Numbered from the stretch's first letter, positions 17,508 to 25,434 are shown. The stretch is DNA of 47,956 bases from Nitrospirota bacterium (GCA_021812785.1 JAKAMR010000005.1:1-47956), one strand, 5' to 3'. The notes: a model not told the origin generated them from the letters alone. Made by a program: numbers and translations.

Positions 17508-18221
17508 TTACGTATTGATTGCCGGCATGCAGATGGAAGAAAGCCATGTCATCGGCCCCGGTCCCATTCTTTTTAACTTGAAGAAATCGTCTCCCCTGAG
17601 TACAAAGCCTCTCTTTGAGGAAGTTGCGCCAAGAAATCCAGCCTCCCTTACTTCTCTCATGACATCTTTGTTGTAATCGCCGTAGGGATAGCAGAAAAAA
17701 TCTACAGGGCTGCCGGTCCTGTCTTCGATCTCCAGCTTTGAGTCGAGGATTTCATCTTTCATGCGGGCAGCCGGTATCCTTGTCAGATGGGGATGCGTCA
17801 TCGTATGCGCGCCAAAGGTAACGCCGCCTGCAGAAAGTTCCTTTGCCTTTTGCCAATCAAGCAGGGGGCGTTTTCCATAACCGTTTTTGTATTTTGCGCT
17901 GTCCCACAGGTTCACACGCCCGGCAAGCCCCGAAACCATAAAGACAGTGGAAGGATATCCGTATTTTTTTAAAACAGGGAAAGCATTATCATAAAAATCC
18001 ATGTAGCCATCATCAAAGGTAAGACAGGCAAACCTTCCCCGTTTTTCTGTTCCGCCTGCAAACTCGAGTATCTCTTTAAGTGATACGACCCTGTACCCCG
18101 CAGCCTTCAGGCTCCACATCTGGAAACTGAACATTCGCTGACTTACATTAAGCCTTCGCGTTCGGGCGTCCACAGCAGGCCCTCCGACACTGTGACATAC
18201 GAGTATGCCCGCCCAGTTCAT
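17508..18221 (-). CDS. Polysaccharide deacetylase, NodB family (CE4)
   Basis: A 237-aa single-domain carbohydrate esterase 4. Motif 1 is TFDDGYMDFY with the catalytic Asp and metal Asp. Motif 2 is GAHTMTHPHL, giving the two metal His residues. Motif 3 is CYPYGDY, in place of the common RxPYG. No signal peptide is visible: the protein begins NWAGILVCHSVGG, so it probably acts in the cytoplasm on lipid-linked intermediates or is exported in another way. It would remove N-acetyl groups from an amino sugar. The ATG has AAGGG upstream. It sits 52 nt from the CgeB-like gene and 51 nt from the flippase gene. Confidence 0.92.
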   Translation of the reverse strand: MNWAGILVCHSVGGPAVDARTRRLNVSQRMFSFQMWSLKAAGYRVVSLKEILEFAGGTEKRGRFACLTFDDGYMDFYDNAFPVLKKYGYPSTVFMVSGLAGRVNLWDSAKYKNGYGKRPLLDWQKAKELSAGGVTFGAHTMTHPHLTRIPAARMKDEILDSKLEIEDRTGSPVDFFCYPYGDYNKDVMREVREAGFLGATSSKRGFVLRGDDFFKLKRMGPGPMTWLSSICMPAINT

Positions 18222-18272
18222 ATATAGGGCCCTTCGGGCTTACATCAAAAAAGGCCTGCGAGAAATGAAAGA

Positions 18273-19613
18273 TCAGCCAGCCCCCTTCAGCGCCTGCCTT
18301 GCCATGACGGCAGATACGGCAAGTTGAATCCCGAAATATACCGGCACCGCCATTGAGGCTCCCAGCAGCCCGTAATGGCAGATCATGGGTATTCCTGCTC
18401 CAAGACTAGCGGCGGCCCCTGCCGACTGAGCAAAGAAAACGCTCTTGGTCTTTTTGTAGGCGTAGCATATCTTCTCAAAAACATAACTTACAACAAGAAA
18501 TGCGTATCCGAGGGCGATCCATGGTATCAGATCGGCCCCGGCGCTGTATCTCCTTTCAAGCAGAAGACCTGCTATTTCCCGCCGCATAAGCGTTATAACC
18601 GCTACCAGGCAAAGACTGGCCAGTACTGTTGCGGAAAGCAGCGCGAAAAACGTCTTCTTTTCCCGAGCCTTGTCGCCCGCAGAGACAGCTTCAAAATAGA
18701 GTGGCCTCAATGTCTGTTCGATCACTCCGCCGGCCATAAGGAAAGGCCTGCTTACAAGACCATATGATGCAGAATATATTCCCACCTGTTCAAGACCAGA
18801 CAGCGCGCTTATTATATAGCGGTCGCCGAGCGACGCTATCCACCCAACTATGGCCATGGGTATTATCGGGATGGCATACCGCCTGATCTCATCCGGTAAG
18901 TTGGCTTTTTTTTCTTCCATTGTTGAGGGGGCGACCGCACGAGCGAGGCCTGATCCCTTCCGGAAATAAAAAAAGGCCAGTAACAAAAGAGAACCCGCAA
19001 GATAGCCCGACAGAACGGATCCGGTGGAGCTCCCAAAGACCAGAACCATTATGATCGCTCCCAAAAACCTTGCCCATGTGTCCGTTGCCAGCCAGACAGC
19101 CATAGCCTTTTGTCTTCTGCCTGCGTTCAGGAAATTTCGTTCCTTTGCCTTTACCGCGTCTACAACCAGCAGACCGCACAATGATGCCATTGCCATGAGG
19201 AAAGCAGTTTTTTCCCTGTACAGGAAAAATAAAAGAAGTCCTGCAGCGCCAACGACAGGAGAAAGCGCTTTGGCAGACCTGATCAAAAAGGAGTTTGTGA
19301 CCTCCCGCAGCAGCGGGACTTGCCCGTCTCTGGCCGCATCCGGATAGAACCTAAGGGCAGCCTCGATGAATGGGGCGCAAAATGTGGCCGTCAACAGAGT
19401 AGCCGTGCCAAGAAGAAGACTGACAGTTCCAAAAACATCGGGTCTTACGTATTGGGTCATAAGGCGCATACCTGCCAAAAACCCAGCTGCAGCAGCAAGC
19501 TGGCCAAGCGCAGTCCAGGCCCAGTCGCTCAATACACGGCCTTTTTCTCGGGATATACGGAGAACAAACGTTTTTAAGACTGGAATGGCTAAATCATTTT
19601 TTTTTAAAATCAT
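18273..19613 (-). CDS. Wzx-like polysaccharide flippase (MOP superfamily)
   Basis: A 446-aa membrane protein with about 12-14 helices and no large soluble domain. The start (DWAWTALGQLAAAAGFLAGMRLMTQYVRPDVFG) and repeats such as GVIEQTLRPLYFEAVSAGDK are typical of the Polysacc_synt/MATE-like flippases. It should turn undecaprenyl-linked repeats to the periplasmic face for the Wzy-like protein. ATG 19613 was chosen; a TTG at 19634 is in frame and also possible. A candidate promoter lies about 65 nt upstream. It probably starts the block that runs to the polymerase gene. Confidence 0.92.
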   Translation of the reverse strand: MILKKNDLAIPVLKTFVLRISREKGRVLSDWAWTALGQLAAAAGFLAGMRLMTQYVRPDVFGTVSLLLGTATLLTATFCAPFIEAALRFYPDAARDGQVPLLREVTNSFLIRSAKALSPVVGAAGLLLFFLYREKTAFLMAMASLCGLLVVDAVKAKERNFLNAGRRQKAMAVWLATDTWARFLGAIIMVLVFGSSTGSVLSGYLAGSLLLLAFFYFRKGSGLARAVAPSTMEEKKANLPDEIRRYAIPIIPMAIVGWIASLGDRYIISALSGLEQVGIYSASYGLVSRPFLMAGGVIEQTLRPLYFEAVSAGDKAREKKTFFALLSATVLASLCLVAVITLMRREIAGLLLERRYSAGADLIPWIALGYAFLVVSYVFEKICYAYKKTKSVFFAQSAGAAASLGAGIPMICHYGLLGASMAVPVYFGIQLAVSAVMARQALKGAG

Positions 19614-19677
19614 CGTATAGCTCTGAACCGTCAATAGAGATCCATTGGATAAAGAAAACAGGTCATTCTTGAGAGAT

Positions 19678-19705
19678 CTTTTATTTCAGGTCATTTTTTT
19701 GTCAA
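19678..19705 (-). promoter_or_regulatory. Candidate sigma70-type promoter upstream of flippase gene
   Basis: On the minus strand a perfect -35 box TTGACA (19700-19705) is followed after 16 bp by TAAAAG (19678-19683), four of six matches to TATAAT. It lies in a 239-nt AT-rich gap between the FG-GAP protein gene and the flippase gene, placed to give a leader of about 40-60 nt. The same gap also holds a run of T on the minus strand (near 19782-19799) after weak GC stems, which may help end the upstream transcript. This is inference from sequence match only. Confidence 0.4.
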
Positions 19706-19873
19706 AAAAACATGCCCCGGGCACTGCTCCGCCCCTTCAGTCCCATTTTTCTAAAAAGAAAAATCCGGCCTAAAGGGTTTTAATAAAAAATAAAAAAAAC
19801 TGTCAGGCCAAATCGTGTCTTTCTAACCGCAGGCATGTGCCTGGCTGCCACGCTAAACATACTTCGAAGCCAT

Positions 19874-21400
19874 TTATTTTTTTTGCCCTTTATTTTTCTC
19901 GATAGACTGCAACATATTTTTCAGGGCTTGAGCTGCCATATCCAATATCTTTTTTCTTTCTACGGGGGTAATGTTGCCATCATTTTTTGAACCCGGGCCG
20001 CTCATTGCGGTTTTTCCCTGGTAAAGCTGAATTGATTTGAGGACCTGCGGCAAATCGCGGTCTAGCGCCAGGAAAACTGGATCGGAGGAGACCGATGGCA
20101 AGATATGCAGTATTTCCCCATCCTGCAAAATTGCAATACCCTCTCCGTTATCAGTTACGCCGAACAGAGTTTTCATATAAGGAGCGATATTGTTCCAGTT
20201 TGGAGGCTGCAACGGGATAGAAAATGCATATGCCGAGTTTGCTAGTGAGCCGACAAGCGCAGTATCGCCATATGCACTGAGGGCAACGGAGACGCCAAAA
20301 TCGCCGTTTGCCGCCGCATCCGAGGCCGAAAGCACTTGCTTTTGCGTCCATATACCATCTTTGCTCGTGAATACATAAACCGCGCCTGCCCTGTCATTTT
20401 TACCGTTAGCGCCGACGAGGGCAGTATCGCCATCTCCACTTAAAGCCACTGACGTGCCAAATATTTCCTTGCCGGAAACCGTTAACTCCCGCTGCCATTT
20501 CCACGCAGTGCCGTTGCGCTTGAATACATATGCGGCGCCAGCACCCGCGTTTTTGCCTATGGCGCCGATAATGGCTGCGGTACCGTTTGAGTTCAGTGCC
20601 ACGGACCATCCGAATGCCTCCGGTTCATCGCTGACCGGGGGCGTCAGTTCCTGCTGCTCTTTCCAGGCCGTTTTACTGCGCCGGAACACGTATACCGAGC
20701 CGATCTGGCCGTTTTTCTCATATGCTCCGATAAGGGCGGTGCTCCCGTCCGCGCTTATTGCAACCGCAGAGGCAAACTCATCATATGCCGACGAATCGGG
20801 GTTGCTTAATTCCTGCTTCTGTATCCACCTTGAGCCGGTGCGCATGAAAACGTATGCCCGGCCATGAAAGGAATCCGCTGCAGGGGCTCCGATAATTACT
20901 GTGCCGCCATCGGCGCTTAGCGCCAATGAGAAACCAAAATTGTCACCTGCCGCTCCATCGGAGGCCTTGAGCTTCCGCTGCAGCTTCCACGAAGTCCCGG
21001 TGCGAGAAAATACGTATGCCGCACCGGCTTTCATGTCTTTGCCAATGGCCCCGACGATGGCCGTGCCGCCGTTTCCGCTTAACGCCACAGACCATCCGAA
21101 TGCCTCCTGTTCATTTCCGGACAAAGGCGACAATTCCTGCCGCTCTTTCCAGCCTGTCCCACCGCGCGTAAACACGTATGCCGCTCCGCATTGGTTTTTT
21201 TTCTCGTACGCACCTATGATTGAAATCCTGCCGTTTGCACTGACGGCAAGCGAAAAACCAAAATTAGCGCCTGGAGCACCCCCGGAAGCATTCAGTTTGG
21301 CCTTTTGCAGAAATTGGCAATTGGCATTTGCGGCGTGCAGGACAGGCAGCGCTAAAAATAAAAAAATAGCTGCCGCTCTGGAAAAGAGACCCCTCCGCAT
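19874..21400 (-). CDS. Secreted FG-GAP-like seven-bladed beta-propeller protein
   Basis: A 508-aa secreted protein. The start is ATG 21400, with GGGGG five bases ahead; a longer frame upstream has no signal peptide at its start. The signal peptide is MRRGLFSRAAAIFLFLALPVLHA, cleaved near Ala-Asn. Seven repeats of about 50-60 residues follow, each with the pattern FGxSVALSxxGxTALVGA, then GAAYVFxRxGxxWxxxQxL. This is the FG-GAP/integrin-alpha-like blade, and seven fit a closed propeller. The last ~130 residues differ: a WNNIAPYMKTLFGVTD segment and a charged helical C-terminus (NITPVERKKILDMAAQALKNML). Such proteins are extracellular binding modules; the ligand is unknown. It has its own transcript or follows weak read-through, because a terminator-like hairpin lies upstream. 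Confidence 0.87.
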   Translation of the reverse strand: MRRGLFSRAAAIFLFLALPVLHAANANCQFLQKAKLNASGGAPGANFGFSLAVSANGRISIIGAYEKKNQCGAAYVFTRGGTGWKERQELSPLSGNEQEAFGWSVALSGNGGTAIVGAIGKDMKAGAAYVFSRTGTSWKLQRKLKASDGAAGDNFGFSLALSADGGTVIIGAPAADSFHGRAYVFMRTGSRWIQKQELSNPDSSAYDEFASAVAISADGSTALIGAYEKNGQIGSVYVFRRSKTAWKEQQELTPPVSDEPEAFGWSVALNSNGTAAIIGAIGKNAGAGAAYVFKRNGTAWKWQRELTVSGKEIFGTSVALSGDGDTALVGANGKNDRAGAVYVFTSKDGIWTQKQVLSASDAAANGDFGVSVALSAYGDTALVGSLANSAYAFSIPLQPPNWNNIAPYMKTLFGVTDNGEGIAILQDGEILHILPSVSSDPVFLALDRDLPQVLKSIQLYQGKTAMSGPGSKNDGNITPVERKKILDMAAQALKNMLQSIEKNKGQKK

Positions 21401-21463
21401 ATTGACCCCCATTAAAAATTTCGCGGCCAATAACTCTGTATACTCCAAAATATCTGACTTTTC

Positions 21464-21496
21464 AACGGCATTTTTCAGGACAGAAAACATGCCGTT
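21464..21496 (-). other. Long hairpin in leader of the FG-GAP protein gene
   Basis: The minus strand can fold as AACGGCAT - G - TTTTC - TGTCCT - GAAAA - ATGCCGTT, 13 base pairs with one bulged base. It lies about 65-95 nt upstream of the chosen start codon. There is no T-run after it, so it is not a terminator. It may stabilise the leader of the mRNA or bind a protein; no known class fits. Confidence 0.4.
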
Positions 21497-21552
21497 CTCC
21501 CGGGTACGCATCATCGAGGCAAAAAATATACCGGCATGGGGTGCATGCCTTG

Positions 21553-21584
21553 GGCAAAAGGAGGGTGCCACTTATCGGGCACCC
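21553..21584 (-). terminator. Probable intrinsic terminator after the GAS-repeat lipoprotein gene
   Basis: A perfect 7-bp GC-rich stem, GGGTGCC (21563-21569) with GGCACCC (21578-21584), has an 8-nt loop. On the minus strand it is followed by TCCTTTTGCC, a short and imperfect U-tract. It begins 28 nt after the stop codon of the lipoprotein gene, where a terminator is expected. Confidence 0.55.
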
Positions 21585-21611
21585 CCCTTCCGGAACTGGC
21601 CTGAAAGAAGG

Positions 21612-23000
21612 CTAATGTATCATTATGTTATCGCTTGCAGGCACCGAAAGGCCCGGCAATATGCCCGCTGGTGCTCCAAAACCGCTTGAGCTTACCGGGA
21701 TCACAAGCAGAGCGCCGTTTGTATGGTCGCAAACCACGACATATTTCCCGTCAATAGTAAATCCGAGCGTTGTTATCTGGCCCAATGTCACGCTTGTGTC
21801 GCTGATGCTGTAGGACGGAGCGTAGAGCTGTCCCACCTGCGAAAGCGCTCCGGAAGCAACCCCCGAAAACATGAGGAGCCCATTGTCTGTGCCGACCACA
21901 GCCAGAGTGCCGTCTGGTGAAACCGCCACGGTATTGACTGTGTAGTCCACGCTTGTGGAATTTGACAGTACCGGGGTGCCGGGCAGTCCGGTCAGTAGAT
22001 TCACAGTGCCGCTTGTGCTATTTACAATATTAGTGATGACCACGGCACGGCTTGAATCTATGGGGCTGATGGCCATGCCGCCTCTGCCGTCAAACTCAGC
22101 ACTCGAAGTGCCAAGGCTGGGGATGTTTGCGGTCTGATTAAAGTCGCCGGGCTGAGGAGTACTGGAAGCGATGGAATAGACGGTAAGTCCGTTTGCGCCG
22201 CGCGCCAGAAGCACCTTGTCATCATTGGAGATGACGACGGCATTGCGGTAGTCCGGAATTCCGATGCCGCCCACTATCTGAGGGGTTCCGGAAAGAATGC
22301 CGGTAACCAGAACAAGATAGGTGTTATTGTCGAGAGAAACGACCGCCTCATCCCCGTTGCTGAGAATGGCTACCGAATCGCCGTCTACGCCATAGTTCGT
22401 GTTAAGCGTGTTGGCTGCAGACACCGTGCCGTTTTGTACCGAAAAATAATAAAGCTTATTGTTATAACCATCCATCAGGACACCCTCGGACCCGTCTGGA
22501 GTGAGCGCCGCGCCATCAAAATCATTTTCCCCGGAATAGCTTATTGAAGACATTGACGGTGTAGACAGCACATTGCCGTTTGAATCATAAATATGCACGA
22601 TCTGAAGGATGCTGGGAGAGTTTGTGATGGATTGTGCATCATCAGATGGATCGCTGGGAATAAGGACGAGTCCCTGGTCCCCCACGGAACCGCTGCTTTG
22701 CCCGGAAGATGTGGTGCTTCCGGATGTGCCTCCAGATGTGCCTCCAGATGTTTGGGATGTAGGAATAAATGGATTGCTAGGGGTGCTGGTAACAGATCCT
22801 GAATTGCTGCTGGATGCTCCCGATGCTCCCGATGCTCCCGATGCTCCCGATGCTCCCGATGCTCCCGATGCTCCCGATGCTCCCGATGCTCCCGATGCTC
22901 CGGTTGATCCACTACCGCCCGAGCCCCCACCGCAGCCTGTAAAGCCAATGGCAAAAATCATGCAAAAAGCCGGTATTAATATCTTTTTTAAGACTTTCAT
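21612..23000 (-). CDS. Lipoprotein with (Gly-Ala-Ser)n stalk and beta-propeller domain
   Basis: A 462-aa surface lipoprotein. The start is fixed by AAGGAGGGG four bases before ATG 23000. The signal peptide KVLKKILIPAFCMIFAIGFTGC ends in a lipobox (Cys about residue 23). Then come a Gly/Ser stretch, about ten Gly-Ala-Ser triplets, and more Ser/Gly/Thr linker (to about residue 105). The rest reads as YVTN-like propeller blades, such as LTPDGSEGVLMDGYNNKLYYF, ISNDDKVLLARGANGLTVYS, VSPDGTLAVVGTDNGLLMF and FTIDGKYVVVCDHTNGALLV. The collagen-like triplet has no Pro, so a true triple helix is doubtful; a flexible stalk is likelier. It is a single-gene transcript between two terminators. The role (adhesin, scaffold or binding protein) is inferred. 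Confidence 0.85.
   Translation of the reverse strand: MKVLKKILIPAFCMIFAIGFTGCGGGSGGSGSTGASGASGASGASGASGASGASGASGASGASSSNSGSVTSTPSNPFIPTSQTSGGTSGGTSGSTTSSGQSSGSVGDQGLVLIPSDPSDDAQSITNSPSILQIVHIYDSNGNVLSTPSMSSISYSGENDFDGAALTPDGSEGVLMDGYNNKLYYFSVQNGTVSAANTLNTNYGVDGDSVAILSNGDEAVVSLDNNTYLVLVTGILSGTPQIVGGIGIPDYRNAVVISNDDKVLLARGANGLTVYSIASSTPQPGDFNQTANIPSLGTSSAEFDGRGGMAISPIDSSRAVVITNIVNSTSGTVNLLTGLPGTPVLSNSTSVDYTVNTVAVSPDGTLAVVGTDNGLLMFSGVASGALSQVGQLYAPSYSISDTSVTLGQITTLGFTIDGKYVVVCDHTNGALLVIPVSSSGFGAPAGILPGLSVPASDNIMIH
22813..22902. repeat. 9-bp tandem repeat encoding Gly-Ala-Ser triplets
   Basis: Ten head-to-tail copies of gatgctccc (plus strand), nine identical and the last with a change at the final base. 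In the minus-strand gene each unit encodes one GAS triplet. Because the unit is a multiple of three, gain or loss of copies by slippage would lengthen or shorten the stalk without breaking the frame. The near-identity of the units, including third positions, points to recent expansion. Confidence 0.95.
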
Positions 23001-23360
23001 AATACCCCTCCTTAGGATGTAGTTATCTTTTGAACTGCTCCGGCACAGCAAAAATTTTATTACGCGCTTTTTTTTGTAACCTTCTTGCATTTGGAACAAA
23101 GGTGTGCCATTTCTGATTTAGCAAGCAATATACCTGGCCTGTTTTCGAGAGATGCATTTATCGGAAGGGCACACATAAGTAATTCAATAAAACGGACAGG
23201 CATGCATAAGAGTCTGAAAAAATTCATATTTTCAATTAAAGCCTGCCGCCGCATTTTGGCTTTCACTGCCAGGGGAAAAAAAGTTTGTTATAAGGTTTGT
23301 CTGTATAGAATGGAAACAATACCTGTTTACTTTTAATACAGGCCTGAATGTTAAATATAG
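23001..23360. other. Intergenic region between lipoprotein gene and upstream terminator
   Basis: About 360 nt between the start of the GAS-repeat lipoprotein gene and the terminator of the beta-helix gene. It must contain the promoter of the lipoprotein gene, but no clear -35/-10 pair stands out. An AT-rich stretch (rc: TAATAAAATTTTTG, near 23050) could hold a -10. A 68-codon minus-strand frame here (GTG at 23266) has no ribosome site or recognisable domain. A short GEMM-like string near 23255-23300 does not fold as a riboswitch. I see no RNA gene. Confidence 0.5.
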
Positions 23361-23395
23361 AAAAGGGGCGGCATCAAAAAGGCGCCGCCCCTTTT
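23361..23395. terminator. Strong intrinsic terminator after the beta-helix/Fn3 protein gene
   Basis: A perfect 12-bp inverted repeat, AAAAGGGGCGGC (23361-23372) and GCCGCCCCTTTT (23384-23395), with an 11-nt loop. On both strands the stem ends in a run of T, so it can act in both directions. It begins 17 nt after the stop codon of the beta-helix gene. Confidence 0.88.
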
Positions 23396-23411
23396 ACAGT
23401 TCAACAGGCGT

Positions 23412-25361
23412 CTAGTTAGTCTGGAAGCTGCCTGTCTGGCTTTGCACGGTATTTCCGGCGTTATCCTGTGCGACCACCTTCCAATAATATGTGGTCTTGC
23501 TGGACAACCCGGAGACCGTATAGCTCAATGCACCCGTACTGGGGCTTACGCTTGAAGCAGGGGAAGAAGACGAGGTCTGCGTGCCGGCGCCCCCTCCACC
23601 GCATGATGCCAAAAGCCCGGCAGCCATAACGCCGGCCAGAAGGAGCATGAGCAGCCTGCGCCTGCGTCTGATGCCCCCGGGGACGACAAGCCCGAACATA
23701 AACAGCGCGGCCGCGCCGCCACCCATCGCGTACATGCTGTTTTGCGCGGATGCCACCTGTATGGGGCTTGCATCCGAGAAGTCCGGTTTTTTACCGACGT
23801 AGAGCGTATACGTAACGGGAGCCGAGTCCTTGGAGGGGCTCCATTGGAACGTGACAGTGGTGCTGACTGTCTGCCCTTGCGATGGCGTCAGCAACTGGGG
23901 CGCCGTTACCTGCCCGGATGAGGTAGTTGATGCTGGTGCGGTTGTTGCAGTGGAAGCGTTGCTGATTGCAGGTGTCGAACCATATGATGAAGTGGTTGAG
24001 GTGGAACCTGTGGTTGTTGAAGTGGAGGCCGTTCCGGAAGTTGACGTTGCCCCCGCTGTCGATGAGGTCCCTGAAATCATCGATGTTGTTCCTGTAGTTG
24101 ACGTATAAGTTGTTGTCGTGCCGGTTGTCGGAGTGGATGTTGTTGATGTGGTTGTCGAAGTCGAAGTCCCGCCCGAGCCAGATGTGGACGATGTTGAGCC
24201 TGAGGTTGAAGTCGATGTAGAGATCGATCCTGATGTTGAAGTTGAGGTTGAAGTTGAGGTTGAAAATTCATATGCCCCGATATCGGGAGGGTTTGCCAGG
24301 GGGTTTCCGTTTGCATCATATGTTCTGCCGGACCACGCTGTGCCGGTGCCTATGGCCGGAGATGAAGATTGCAGGTAAAAATCAAGGGCAGCCGCGTCTG
24401 CAAATATTGAAGACGGGCTGGCGTTCAATATGTTTCCTGTCCCCGAGGCATCGGCACCCATGGTAGAGGCTGTGGTCAGGTTATAACTTGCAGTAAAGCT
24501 TTGGCCCGAGGGATATGAAGCCGCGCCCCCTCCCGGCATATAAAAAATGTTGTCCTCCACCAGCGCGTTTGTCATGGGCATATAAAGACCAAGCTGCCCT
24601 GTATTGTTAGGGTTTGTGGAGGCGAAAGTATTGCCTATTATATAAAGTCCTGTAACAGTTGGGTTAGCATGAGAATTATCATATATTTGAATATCCCACC
24701 CTCTATCGTTATCATAGGTGACATTGTTTATAACCGTAAGGTTAGAGAATGCACCAGTAGAACCCGCTTGCCCCTCAAAATCTATTCCATGATCGGCAGA
24801 ATATCCGTCGCTGCCACCACCTGAATCATGCACAACATTACTATCTACAATTATGTTAGATGCAAAATCAAAATCTATACCAGCGCATCCATTATTGCCG
24901 GTACCGTTTGCACCTACTGGGCCAATGTTATTGCCATAGATGGTAATATCATGAATTCCGTCCCTTCCAACAATGCCATCATATGCGATATTTTGCATCC
25001 TGAAATTCATTATATTTATGTAACTGGCACTAATAGCCACTGCATAGGAACCACCACCTGCATCAATAACAGCACCCCATTTATTTTGTGACTCGAAAGT
25101 TATAGGAGCACCGGACGAACCGCTGCGGCTTATGGTAAACGGAGAATAAGTACCGTTCTCTATAATGACCGAATCACCAGGATTCACAATGCTAGCTGCA
25201 TAAGATGGCGTACGAAAAGGAGAACTCTGAGAACCGTTGTTGTTGTCGCTTCCCGAGGTGGAAACATAGTAGGTGGCGGCATTTGCCTCTCCAATAAAGG
25301 AGGAAATGCCTAAAACCACTACTGCCAAAAGGAAAATAGGGAGGAAAAAACTCTTCTTCAT
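23412..25361 (-). CDS. Secreted right-handed beta-helix protein with Ser/Thr linker and interrupted Fn3-like domain
   Basis: A 649-aa secreted protein. Start ATG 25361 has AGAGAGG eight bases ahead. Signal peptide 1-28 (ends GEANA). Residues about 30-365 are a DUF1565/parallel beta-helix domain opening YYVSTSGSDNNNGSQSSPFRT and running through repeats like NIIVDSNVVHDSGGG. Residues 366-485 are almost only Ser, Thr and Gly. An Fn3-like domain starts at 487 (APQLLTPSQGQTVSTTVTFQW) and resumes at 611 (ALSYTVSGLSSKTTYYWKVV). Between these halves lies a foreign-looking block: a hydrophobic segment, five Arg (565-569), a second hydrophobic segment and a lipobox-like LLASC (Cys587) followed by glycines. 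No lyase or epimerase active site could be recognised. It sits alone behind a riboswitch and ends at a strong terminator. Confidence 0.88.
   Translation of the reverse strand: MKKSFFLPIFLLAVVVLGISSFIGEANAATYYVSTSGSDNNNGSQSSPFRTPSYAASIVNPGDSVIIENGTYSPFTISRSGSSGAPITFESQNKWGAVIDAGGGSYAVAISASYINIMNFRMQNIAYDGIVGRDGIHDITIYGNNIGPVGANGTGNNGCAGIDFDFASNIIVDSNVVHDSGGGSDGYSADHGIDFEGQAGSTGAFSNLTVINNVTYDNDRGWDIQIYDNSHANPTVTGLYIIGNTFASTNPNNTGQLGLYMPMTNALVEDNIFYMPGGGAASYPSGQSFTASYNLTTASTMGADASGTGNILNASPSSIFADAAALDFYLQSSSPAIGTGTAWSGRTYDANGNPLANPPDIGAYEFSTSTSTSTSTSGSISTSTSTSGSTSSTSGSGGTSTSTTTSTTSTPTTGTTTTYTSTTGTTSMISGTSSTAGATSTSGTASTSTTTGSTSTTSSYGSTPAISNASTATTAPASTTSSGQVTAPQLLTPSQGQTVSTTVTFQWSPSKDSAPVTYTLYVGKKPDFSDASPIQVASAQNSMYAMGGGAAALFMFGLVVPGGIRRRRRLLMLLLAGVMAAGLLASCGGGGAGTQTSSSSPASSVSPSTGALSYTVSGLSSKTTYYWKVVAQDNAGNTVQSQTGSFQTN
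23532..23741 (-). other. Inserted membrane/Arg-cluster/lipobox segment within the Fn3-like domain
   Basis: Codons for about residues 541-610 of the beta-helix protein. In order: MYAMGGGAAALFMFGLVVPG (hydrophobic), IRRRRR, LLMLLLAGVMAAGLLASC (hydrophobic, lipobox-like), GGGG and a Ser-rich stretch. The block resembles a protein-sorting tail (short motif, membrane helix, Arg cluster) joined to a lipoprotein signal, yet it is internal and splits a beta-sandwich. No PEP motif is present. Confidence 0.7.
23907..24266. repeat. Low-complexity Ser/Thr-coding region
   Basis: A stretch of about 120 codons, almost only Ser, Thr and Gly, forms the linker between the beta-helix and the Fn3-like domain. 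At DNA level it is built of variants of short units such as gttgaagttgag (plus strand), denser toward the beta-helix side. It could change length by slippage and could carry O-glycans. Confidence 0.75.
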
Positions 25362-25394
25362 CTGTGAACCTCTCTTTGCTATTTGAAGATTTGA

Positions 25395-25434
25395 AACAAA
25401 AAAGGCCTGTTTCCCTCGAAAGGGAAACAGGCCT
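25395..25434 (-). terminator. Riboswitch expression platform: intrinsic terminator
   Basis: A perfect 14-bp stem, 25421-25434 pairing with 25403-25416, closed by a UUCG loop on the minus strand and followed by TTTTTTGT. It lies between the GEMM aptamer and the ATG of the beta-helix gene, so it would stop transcription before the gene. The 5' arm contains CTGTTTC, which is exactly complementary to GAAACAG in the 3' strand of aptamer helix P1. That gives a possible antiterminator that cannot coexist with P1. Confidence 0.9.

Noticed and set aside
19745..19764. Hairpin ATTTTTCT-AAAA-AGAAAAAT as terminator of the FG-GAP gene
   Set aside because: Only A/T-rich pairs and no T-run after it on the minus strand.
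22813..22902. Short direct repeats as a CRISPR array
   Set aside because: Units are 9 bp with no spacers and encode GAS triplets in a lipoprotein gene.
22609..23022. Plus-strand frame with (Asp-Ala-Pro)n
   Set aside because: Shadow of the GAS repeat; the minus-strand frame has a lipoprotein signal and a strong ribosome site.
23080..23110. Sigma54-like TGGCAC...TTG element upstream of the lipoprotein gene
   Set aside because: Spacing is one base short and the GC of the -12 element is missing.
23060..23266. A 68-codon minus-strand frame with a Cys-Lys-Cys end (HLCSKCKKV)
   Set aside because: GTG start, no Shine-Dalgarno, no signal or domain, lies in a promoter-containing gap; not supported as a gene.
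23230..23320. A second GEMM-like string (GACAAACC ... GTGAAAGCC) on the minus strand
   Set aside because: The bases between cannot form the GNRA-capped hairpin and there is no GCCGGGCTGCCGA block; chance similarity.
23532..23741. PEP-CTERM/exosortase sorting signal in the beta-helix protein
   Set aside because: The hydrophobic plus Arg block is internal, has no PEP motif, and no exosortase gene is in the window.
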